Source of the DNA: Candidatus Cloacimonadota bacterium
GTDB taxonomy: Bacteria > Cloacimonadota > Cloacimonadia > Cloacimonadales > Cloacimonadaceae
Direction: 5' to 3'
Length of the DNA stretch: 45,592 nt
Assembly: GCA_030154085.1 (NCBI GenBank)
Contig: JASKKR010000016.1
Coordinates: 1-45,592, forward strand
Positions within the stretch are counted from its first letter, which is position 1, and every line of letters begins with the position of its first letter. The notes beneath the pieces are model-generated. The model saw only the letters and a program-made list of their open reading frames with translations. It did not search any database and had not been told where the DNA came from. Shown here piece by piece: positions 8,746 to 15,313 of this stretch. The translations under genes were made by a program, and so were the position numbers.

Positions 8746-9009
8746 TTAGGAAAAACCATCAAAGCTGTCGCTGATAAAAATCGGAGAAAGATATTTATGC
8801 TACTCAAGCGAAATGTGAGTCTCACTGGCGTTGAGCTGGCTGAGCACTTTGAGAATAGCAAAGCCAGTCTGAACACGCACTTCAAGTTCTTGCGTTTCAG
8901 CGAGATCATCTATGCCAAGAAAAAAGGTCAATATACATCCAGTATCGTCTCAATACCGGAGTTTTTGAGGAGATGCTTGCTTAGTGTTTGGGACTTTATC
9001 AGAAAATAG
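8746..9009 (+). pseudogene. SdpR-like ArsR-family repressor with lost or non-canonical start codon
   Basis: From 8746 the frame reads a normal ArsR/SdpR beginning (GKTIKAVADKNRRKIF), then helix-turn-helix text GVELAEHFENSKASLNTHFK and the wing KKKGQYTSSIVSIPEF. Family members such as Bacillus SdpR start with Met just before this KAVADKNRRKI segment. Here the expected start position is TTA or ATA, and a TAG stop in the same frame lies at 8728-8730, so no ATG, GTG or TTG is available before the ATG at 8797. Starting there would remove the first helix. It is either a recently disabled gene or one using an unusual start. It is followed after 10 bases by the SdpI-like gene, the usual operon order. 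Confidence 0.6.
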
Positions 9010-9019
9010 AGGAAAAATA

Positions 9020-9676
9020 ATGGAACGCATAAAGTTGTTTCGTAGCAGCATAATCATTTTGATAATTTACATCGCCATCGTGATTAGTTTAGCTTTGGTC
9101 ATTGACTCTGAGGCTCGCATTCCAACTCATTGGAATGCCGAAGGAGTCATCGATAATTGGGCATCCAAAAGCACTGCCGTGAGTTTTGCTTTGGGGATCA
9201 ATCTCTTTCTTTTTTTGCTTTTGTATCTAATGCCATGGTATTCTCCTAAGTATCGGCAAAATCAAAAAGGATTTGACATCGTCATGCCCAGACTTACAAA
9301 TATTCTTTTAATTATTATGGGGTTGATCAATATCTACGGCTTGTCTTGGCCATTGGGGTCACAGAAACTTCCAGGCAACCCAATTTTTCTGATGTTAGGT
9401 TTGCTCTTTGTCCTACTCGGGAATCTCCTCCCCAAACTACCCCTTAATTTCTTTGTGGGTATTCGTACTCCTTGGACTATCTCAGACGAAGATAATTGGT
9501 CTCAGACTCATCGCTTGGGAGCTTGGCTTTATATGATTGGTGGCATTCTCATGATGATGCTGGGGATCCTTCCTCTGCCAACCAATCTGATGATGATTTG
9601 CATTTGGTGCATTATAGGCGTAATACTTGTTCCAGTATTATATTCCTTTATCTTATTCCGCAGAAAACAGAAATAG
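9020..9676 (+). CDS. SdpI/DUF1648-family membrane protein
   Basis: The protein has 218 residues and six or so membrane segments. The N-terminal DUF1648 part carries the typical RIPTHWNAEGVIDNWASK motif just after the first membrane helix, and the SdpI part carries NFFVGIRTPWTISDEDNWSQTHRLG. In Bacillus, SdpI gives immunity to the SdpC toxin and sequesters its repressor SdpR at the membrane; most homologues elsewhere have no known toxin partner. I chose the start at 9020 because GAGGAAAA precedes it at good spacing. The upstream in-frame ATG at 8984 would run through the end of the regulator gene. No sdpC-like toxin gene is nearby. The large transposon begins 38 bases after its stop. Confidence 0.82.
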   Translation: MERIKLFRSSIIILIIYIAIVISLALVIDSEARIPTHWNAEGVIDNWASKSTAVSFALGINLFLFLLLYLMPWYSPKYRQNQKGFDIVMPRLTNILLIIMGLINIYGLSWPLGSQKLPGNPIFLMLGLLFVLLGNLLPKLPLNFFVGIRTPWTISDEDNWSQTHRLGAWLYMIGGILMMMLGILPLPTNLMMICIWCIIGVILVPVLYSFILFRRKQK

Positions 9677-9714
9677 CCAAGGATTATTCGTGTATTTTGC
9701 TAACTGATATAAAC

Positions 9715-9738
9715 TGACACCCAAAGCTGCAAGTTGTG
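9715..9738 (+). repeat. Left terminal repeat L1 of the transposon
   Basis: The sequence has the form TGACAC-N6-CTGCAAGTTGTG. Against the right terminus it differs only at positions 6, 8, 12 and 19 of 24. It begins 38 bases after the SdpI-like gene. Confidence 0.72.
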
Positions 9739-9841
9739 ACACAAGGGGAAAGTGGGGATAAGGCTTTGATTGGTGTTTAGTTGCGATGGACTGGCTTTGG
9801 AAATGTCCAAGCGCCTATTTGGACGTTTTTGGACTGTTTGC

Positions 9842-9861
9842 TGACACTATTACTGCAAATT
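9842..9861 (+). repeat. Left internal end site L2
   Basis: TGACACTATTACTGCAAATT repeats the L1 pattern (TGACAC, then 5 instead of 6 bases, then CTGCAA and RTT) in the same orientation 127 bp further in. It is a likely second transposase site. Between and next to the two sites lie TGTCCAAGCG (9804-9813) and its inverted variant (9869-9878), a different motif family. Confidence 0.55.
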
Positions 9862-9917
9862 AGCGAGGCGTTTGGACATGCTTTGGAAAGAGCAGTTGGA
9901 AAAACAGAACTTTGAAA

Positions 9918-10664
9918 TTAGAAAAAGCGCAATTGGAGTGCGATTGTGCCGATCAGGAAAGCTCCGTAATTCCAATCTGAGTCTAAAACAAGAACCGGGT
10001 AGTCTATATTAAATGGTTGGAGGATAATCTGTTGCCTGTGGTGGTCGATCTGCACCTTCTTGATGGTGAGACCATCGTCAGTTCTTACAACTGCAATTTT
10101 ACCATCGGCATTTTCCCAACTCTGATCGCTTTTGATGACCACGATGTCCTGATGCTGGATCACAGGCTCCATGCTCTGTCCATTTACTTGAAAGACAGTG
10201 TATTGCTTGGGGTTGCCGGTCAGGAATGAGATCGGCAACTGAATCTGACCGACTTGACTCCACTCGTCTCTGATCTCCATCGGAGGTCCGGCAGCTATTT
10301 CACCGACTATGGGATAGGTGATAGATCGAGTGAGATCGAAGTCCTGATTGTTGATAGGATGTAGGATTGGAGAGATGATGGATGGGTTTGGACTGTTTGG
10401 ATTAGTTGGTGCTTGATTGGATTGGAGAAGCTCTTGAAACTCATCTTTGGCATACATAGAACCGCTTCCCGTAAAGAGCCAGTGGATATTGATCTTATCC
10501 TTGGAGAGTGCTTCTAAGAACTCAGGATCGGGATATCTCTCATTCAGCTTGTATCGGGAAAGCGAGGCGCGGGAGATGCCATACTTATTGGCAAACTGGT
10601 AATCCTTGAGTCGCATTGCCTTAATCACCAAGCTAAGGCGTTGTCCGATAGTCGGTTTATTCAT
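9918..10664 (-). CDS. Self-cleaving XRE/S24 repressor (LexA/CI type) of the transposon
   Basis: The protein has about 248 residues. The N-terminal half has a helix-turn-helix (YQFANKYGISRASLSRYK). The C-terminal half is an S24 LexA-like peptidase, with an Ala-Gly cleavage site in GEIAAGPP, catalytic Ser164 in VNGQSMEP and Lys202 in GLTIKKV, 38 residues apart as in LexA and UmuD. Such repressors cut themselves when RecA filaments form on damaged DNA. The start MNKPT at 10664 has GGAG at six to seven bases; an in-frame ATG lies slightly upstream. The gene is divergent from the transposase operon, in the same place as the Mu c repressor, so it most likely represses transposition (inference). Confidence 0.87.
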   Translation of the reverse strand: MNKPTIGQRLSLVIKAMRLKDYQFANKYGISRASLSRYKLNERYPDPEFLEALSKDKINIHWLFTGSGSMYAKDEFQELLQSNQAPTNPNSPNPSIISPILHPINNQDFDLTRSITYPIVGEIAAGPPMEIRDEWSQVGQIQLPISFLTGNPKQYTVFQVNGQSMEPVIQHQDIVVIKSDQSWENADGKIAVVRTDDGLTIKKVQIDHHRQQIILQPFNIDYPVLVLDSDWNYGAFLIGTIALQLRFF

Positions 10665-10690
10665 CGTGGTCTCCATATAGTAACTTTGGC

Positions 10691-10761
10691 ATTGACTATA
10701 TCCGCATGGCTGCAAGATTAGTTCCAGATGCCATTCTGCTGCAAGGCGGATTGGAGTCAAT
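10691..10761. promoter_or_regulatory. Probable operator between repressor and transposase operon
   Basis: A long interrupted inverted repeat is visible: ATTGACT (10691-10697) and ATCCGC (10700-10705) are mirrored by GCGGAT (10746-10751) and AGTCAAT (10755-10761). Inside it, CTGCAAG occurs twice (10710-10716, 10739-10745), the same core as the transposon end sites. A divergent intergenic position next to a repressor gene supports an operator role. Confidence 0.55.
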
Positions 10762-10905
10762 ACTAAAGTGTATAGTGTGACCCAGGTGGATTATAAAGTA
10801 TTGCCGGATAATGCGTAAGAAAGATGGCAAACTTGCAGAAAGGACTTCCCAAGGTTCTGCTCTTGTGGTTGTTAGCACCCTACTAATACATAAGAGAGGT
10901 GTAGA

Positions 10906-11478
10906 ATGACTACCAAGAAACAACGCCATGCGGAAGTGCAGAAACGAGCTTGTAATGGCAATGTCCAAGCGGGTACCCCTGTCCAAGCGGGGGTAGGCAT
11001 GAGGCTTAACTCATTGATAACTATGATGAGAAGCCAAAATGACCAAGCGCTTAACCGCATTTTTCAAGATTCCCGACTGAAATGTCCAAGCGGGTCACAG
11101 TTTTTGAAGGATTTGGACATGGACATGAAAGTCGATTTTATCTGGTTTCCCATTGATAGAGTAGCCATGCTGATGGACAAGAATCTGAAGACGATCAGAA
11201 GAATGGTGGATGCCGGAAAGCTGACTGCACTCAAACATCAGATACCGACCAAGAACGGAGCCACGATCAAGACCTTTGTGCTGGCAACGGAAGAGATCAT
11301 TCAGGCTGAGTATGATAGATTCAGAGATAGCCTGCGTAAGCCGGAGCTTTACTTTGAGGAAGTGATCGATCTGGGCGAGCATAGCTATCCCAGTGTCTTC
11401 CTGGTCTATTATGATAATGGTAATGAATTGGTCGTAAAGAGCAGCGAGAAAGCAGGAGGTTCAGATGTTTCCCTATAG
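10906..11478 (+). CDS. Small DNA-binding protein with excisionase/MerR-like helix-turn-helix
   Basis: The frame gives 190 residues, but the useful part is the last 119. IDRVAMLMDKNLKTIRRMVD followed by a basic wing resembles excisionase or MerR-type winged helices, a fold also used by the enhancer-binding domain of MuA. The first 71 residues are coded by DNA that carries a cluster of TGTCCAAGCG sites, which accounts for the odd repeated VQAG peptide. The ATG at 10906 has GAGGTG at good spacing; the ATG at 11119 has GAAGGA at good spacing and may be the real start. The gene overlaps the transposase gene by 14 bases, so the two are translationally coupled. Confidence 0.6.
   Translation: MTTKKQRHAEVQKRACNGNVQAGTPVQAGVGMRLNSLITMMRSQNDQALNRIFQDSRLKCPSGSQFLKDLDMDMKVDFIWFPIDRVAMLMDKNLKTIRRMVDAGKLTALKHQIPTKNGATIKTFVLATEEIIQAEYDRFRDSLRKPELYFEEVIDLGEHSYPSVFLVYYDNGNELVVKSSEKAGGSDVSL
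10962..11092 (+). repeat. Cluster of TGTCCAAGCG sites (possible transposition enhancer or operator)
   Basis: TGTCCAAGCG occurs at 10962-10971, 10980-10989 and 11083-11092, with a one-mismatch copy TGACCAAGCG at 11040-11049. A related copy lies at 9804-9813 and an inverted variant at 9869-9878 near the left end. The cluster sits about 1.3 kb from the left terminus, comparable to the internal activating sequence of phage Mu (about 1 kb in). It could bind the excisionase-like protein, the repressor or both. Confidence 0.6.
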
Positions 11479-14059
11479 TGGCAGACCAACTGAGGAGTTC
11501 TTGAGAGAGTATCGTAATAAGCTGAATGAACTGCAAGAATTGATGGAGAGCCAAGGACTGAAGCTTGAAATCAAGAGTGGTGGCAGATGCATAGTGGTAC
11601 CGGAGGTAAAGGCTAATCTCAGCAAGGTTAGTGGGAATGGTAACGGTGGTTGTGATGGGAATAGCAGAAACAACAGTGGAGATGCCACCGATGCCGACAA
11701 CAGCTTCATGCTCGCCTACAGCCAGCAGTATAATGCCAAAGCAGATAGTACAGAAGATAACCTCGAGTCTGAGACGGTCTATGAGACCTATGAAGACTAT
11801 CTGGACTTTGAACGTAAGCTTACTCTGATCCATGAAGCCCGGGACAATGATGTGGTAATCGACTTCTCCAGTGAGTTTCTCGATCTGGCTCCGGTGGAAG
11901 AGGAGAGACTGCTCTTCAAAGATGAGGCTCAGCTCTATGGCAGATTCTGCCAGGAGGTGTTCCGCAGATTGCATGGAGTCGATTCAAAGACATTAGCTTG
12001 GAAACGCATCACCAGTGACTATAACACCAAGAGACTGGTACCGGAACTCTACAATCTCAAAGGACCCCGAAAAGAGAGGGCACTGCGAGAGTGGCTCAAT
12101 ATCTACCTGGAGAATAAGCTGGATATGTATGCCCTGATCCACAAGAGCAAAGGCAAGTATAAAGAACGAAAGATCACTTTTCAGGAACAGCACTACCTTC
12201 TGCATCTGCTGCTCAATCCTAACCGGATCAAAATCGGCTCTGCCATCACCAACCTCAAGCAGATGAGCAGAAACAAAGTAATAGAATCAGAGACCAATGA
12301 ACGGACGCTCAGACGCTGGTGCGAGGAATGGGCAGCCAGGCACCCGGCAGAGTGGCATCAAGCCAGAGATGGCAGCAAGTTCGTCTCAGAGAATCTCATC
12401 AAGAGCATTATGAGAGATGACAGCACTCTGGAAGTGGGACAGGTCTGGGTGGCTGATGGACATACCCTCTCCTTCGATATCCTCAATCCCCAAACCGGCA
12501 GAGCCCAACGCATGACCATGATCATGGTGATGGACTGGGCAAGCAGGTATCCGGTGGGAGCATCTTTAGCCTTTACCGAAGATAGCCAGCATATCCTCAC
12601 CGCCTTCCGCAATGGCTTCATCAACTGCGCTCAGATTGCCGATAACAATAGCGGAACCATGGCTGTGCTACCCAAGTATGTCTATCTGGATAACGGCAAA
12701 GCCTTCCGAGCCAAACTCTTTCATGAGAGATGGGAAGAGCATGATCTGAACAAGGAACTGGGCGGTATCTTCCCCCGGCTCAATATCGGAGTGCGATTCG
12801 CCGAGAGCTACAATGCCAAGGCAAAGATCATCGAACGCTTCTTCAAGACCTTCCAGGAGCAGTTTGAGAGGTTCATTACGACTTTCAGAGGAGCATCGAT
12901 AGACGATAAGCCCTCTGTCCTGCATCGAAACGAGGTATGGGCTAAGAAGCTCTATGCCGGTAAGCCACCCACCATTGAAGAGACGATGCAGATGATCGCC
13001 TTCTATGTGAGGTTTTGTTATGGCGAGACACCGCATACCTCACTCAACAGACGCACTCCCTATGAAGTCTTCAGTGCTGCCAGGATAGCTGAGAGTCGGC
13101 AGATTGAGATCTCCAGGCTCAACTTCCTGATGATGGCAATGGAACGCAAGAACATCCGCGCGGAAGGCATCAGGCTGGATAAGAAGGTCTACTGGCACCG
13201 GGAACTGGTTAACCATGTGGGACAGCCTTGCATCATCAGATTCGATTACAGCGATGCCAGGTGGATCGTGGTCTATGACAAGAACGATGTCTTCATCTGC
13301 CAGGCAGCCCTCCGCAAGGCACAGCATCCCTTCATCGAGGTCTCGATGGATCAGGCGGTCTCGCATAAGGAGCTGAACAAGGAATACAAAGAGATCAAGG
13401 GACTCCGACGGGAGAAAGAACGCAGTGCCAAGAAGTGGGTGGTCAACTCGCAGAAGGCAGTTGATAAGATACTGAGCAACTCCCCATCTAAGCAGGAGAA
13501 GCTTGAATATCAGGGTGCCAGAGCACTTTTCAATAGTCCTCCCATGCTGGAAGCACCACCTAAGGATAGTGATGAGATCATCGAGGAAATGACCAGAAAG
13601 ATGATGATGAGGCAGCCCATACATCCGGATATGCTGAGTCCGGAAGAACGGGAGAAGCTTAATGCGGAAGAGAAGGAGAGACTGGCAGAGCAGGAGAGGG
13701 ATAGGATAATCCTAAAGGAAATCAAAGAATCGTTCGACCGTATAGGACTCGAATATCAGACAAGTAATGATAAACCAGCCATGGAGTTCGCGATAGGCTT
13801 CAGCCAAACAGCCAGAGAGTACTACAAAGCTCAACAAAGATCCCAAGCAGAACAAGAAGCATCAGATGAAGCACCCACTGCCACCGCAACAAAAGATGCC
13901 ACAGGTATAGAATCTGAAGATCATGATCCAGCGGAAAAGATCTCCATACCAGCAGAAGGGCCTGATGATAAGCAAGCACAGGATGACACCAAGACTGGGC
14001 AGTCACCCTTCGCACACCTCTCCAGAGCGGAACTCCTCAAGCGCATCGGGATAAACTAA
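11465..14059 (+). CDS. DDE transposase of MuA/TnsB type
   Basis: The chain of 864 residues catalyses strand cutting and joining at the transposon ends. The RNase H-like integrase core has Asp331 in VWVADGH, Asp409 in VYLDNGKAF and Glu457 in KAKIIERFF, giving a DD48E triad. A Mu-transposase-like beta-barrel follows (about 560-620). The tail (about 640-864) is rich in Glu, Gln, Lys and Ala and probably coiled or disordered; in MuA the C-terminal part contacts the ATPase partner MuB and ClpX, and the conserved-looking final FAHLSRAELLKRIGIN may play that role (inference). The start has an AGGAGG ribosome binding site and overlaps the previous gene. It is longer than MuA (663) and IS21 IstA (about 500). 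Confidence 0.9.
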   Translation: MFPYSGRPTEEFLREYRNKLNELQELMESQGLKLEIKSGGRCIVVPEVKANLSKVSGNGNGGCDGNSRNNSGDATDADNSFMLAYSQQYNAKADSTEDNLESETVYETYEDYLDFERKLTLIHEARDNDVVIDFSSEFLDLAPVEEERLLFKDEAQLYGRFCQEVFRRLHGVDSKTLAWKRITSDYNTKRLVPELYNLKGPRKERALREWLNIYLENKLDMYALIHKSKGKYKERKITFQEQHYLLHLLLNPNRIKIGSAITNLKQMSRNKVIESETNERTLRRWCEEWAARHPAEWHQARDGSKFVSENLIKSIMRDDSTLEVGQVWVADGHTLSFDILNPQTGRAQRMTMIMVMDWASRYPVGASLAFTEDSQHILTAFRNGFINCAQIADNNSGTMAVLPKYVYLDNGKAFRAKLFHERWEEHDLNKELGGIFPRLNIGVRFAESYNAKAKIIERFFKTFQEQFERFITTFRGASIDDKPSVLHRNEVWAKKLYAGKPPTIEETMQMIAFYVRFCYGETPHTSLNRRTPYEVFSAARIAESRQIEISRLNFLMMAMERKNIRAEGIRLDKKVYWHRELVNHVGQPCIIRFDYSDARWIVVYDKNDVFICQAALRKAQHPFIEVSMDQAVSHKELNKEYKEIKGLRREKERSAKKWVVNSQKAVDKILSNSPSKQEKLEYQGARALFNSPPMLEAPPKDSDEIIEEMTRKMMMRQPIHPDMLSPEEREKLNAEEKERLAEQERDRIILKEIKESFDRIGLEYQTSNDKPAMEFAIGFSQTAREYYKAQQRSQAEQEASDEAPTATATKDATGIESEDHDPAEKISIPAEGPDDKQAQDDTKTGQSPFAHLSRAELLKRIGIN

Positions 14060-14071
14060 TAGGAGGATTAC

Positions 14072-14782
14072 ATGAAACAGGGAACGCTCGTCAGAACTCA
14101 GAACGTGATAGCCGCAGATAAATGCATCGAATACCTGCTAACACGACCTAAGCTGGAGATGGTCGGACTTGGCTTGCTCTATGGCAGACCGGGACTGGGA
14201 AAGACCACTTATGCCAGTCGGATCGCTTTCAGTAAGGGCTATCTCTATCTCAGGCTGGAGGCAACTACCACTCCCAAAGCCTTTGCATCCAAGCTGCTCT
14301 TAGCCCTATACAAGAGATTTGGCATGGGAGAGTACATCCCCTACGGGACAGCTAATGACCTCTTCATGATGTGTATAACGCTTCTGGAGGATCACAAGGA
14401 TACGATCATAGTTGTTGATGAGATAGACTACGCCTTCCGGCATCCCCAGCTCTTAGGTGCGATCAGGGATATCGTGGATGTGACCACAGCGATTGTCATC
14501 CTGGTCGGGATGCAGAATGCCAAAGACCGGCTCAATCAGATCAACGAGTACTACTTCGATAGGTGCAACTTCTTCTATGAGTTCCAAGACCTGCCTAAGA
14601 AGGACATAGCCCAGTTATGTAGTGAGATTCTGGAGATCAAGTTCCATCCGGACATAGTCGACTATGTCCACTTCCACTCCTGTGGCAATGTTCGTAAAGC
14701 CATGAAGCTAATCCGCTCAGTGGAAGAGATAGGTAGATACAAGAATCTGGACATAGTATCCCAAGCCGATCTGGATGATTGA
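14072..14782 (+). CDS. AAA ATPase of MuB/TnsC type (transposition target selector)
   Basis: This 236-residue protein has Walker A GRPGLGKTT at about residues 38-46 and Walker B IIVVDEID at about 112-119, with the LVGMQNAKDRL sensor segment after it. MuB, TnsC, TniB and IstB form ATP-dependent filaments on target DNA and recruit the transposase; length and position directly after the transposase match that group. It lacks an obvious N-terminal DNA-binding extension like that of MuB. A 12-base gap separates it from the transposase, with AGGAGG before its ATG. The next gene follows after 7 bases. Confidence 0.85.
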   Translation: MKQGTLVRTQNVIAADKCIEYLLTRPKLEMVGLGLLYGRPGLGKTTYASRIAFSKGYLYLRLEATTTPKAFASKLLLALYKRFGMGEYIPYGTANDLFMMCITLLEDHKDTIIVVDEIDYAFRHPQLLGAIRDIVDVTTAIVILVGMQNAKDRLNQINEYYFDRCNFFYEFQDLPKKDIAQLCSEILEIKFHPDIVDYVHFHSCGNVRKAMKLIRSVEEIGRYKNLDIVSQADLDD

Positions 14783-14789
14783 GGTGATA

Positions 14790-15293
14790 ATGACGGACAA
14801 AGAACTGATCCTCAACTTCATCAATCAGTATGATCGCCCCTTCAATGCAGAACTGATATCCAAGCTGACCAGTGTAAGCATAGAAGCAACAGAAAAGCTA
14901 CTGCCCGAATTGCTCCAAAGCCAGGCAATCAAGCAGATTGAAGATAGTCCTCCAATTTACGTCCGAGCCAACCGCTTTCAAGCCAGGATTGGCTATCAGC
15001 ACTACAAGGGCTGGACTTTCAGCATAGCAGATGCCCACAGGCTACTGGACATCCTGGAACAAGGCAGATTCAAATCCATCCGAGAGATTGCTCAAGACAT
15101 AGGAAAATCAAGGCAATGGGTCTATATCTATCTGGAGGCACTGGCATCAATTGAAGTGGTTGATCTGAGGGGCTTCATATATGTGGTCATATCCCGCCAA
15201 AACGTGCCAAAAATCGGCAGAAAAGTCCAGAAAGGTATCTTGGGTCAACTCAGGAGTTTGAATAAGGCTGGGTGTTATAGATTAATCGAATAG
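14790..15293 (+). CDS. Double winged-helix protein of the transposition module
   Basis: The protein has 167 residues and appears to have two helix-turn-helix units: NAELISKLTSVSIEATEKLL (about residues 18-37) and SIREIAQDIGKSRQWVYIYL (about 95-114). The second ends in a short basic tail. The start at 14790 has GAGGTG at good spacing; a GTG or ATG slightly upstream overlaps the ATPase gene. Its place as last gene of the transposition operon suggests an accessory regulator or target-choice factor, as TniQ/TnsD or Mu early proteins are, but I see no TniQ zinc motifs. The function is unknown. Confidence 0.6.
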   Translation: MTDKELILNFINQYDRPFNAELISKLTSVSIEATEKLLPELLQSQAIKQIEDSPPIYVRANRFQARIGYQHYKGWTFSIADAHRLLDILEQGRFKSIREIAQDIGKSRQWVYIYLEALASIEVVDLRGFIYVVISRQNVPKIGRKVQKGILGQLRSLNKAGCYRLIE

Positions 15294-15313
15294 GCGATGT
15301 TTTTGAAAAGTAC

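Noticed and set aside
13040-13624. 194-codon reverse frame inside the transposase gene
   Set aside because: It is a shadow of the strongly coding opposite strand, with no known motifs. The same applies to 11321-11974.
9715-15293. Complete Mu-like prophage
   Set aside because: No portal, terminase, head, tail or lysis gene occurs anywhere between the termini.
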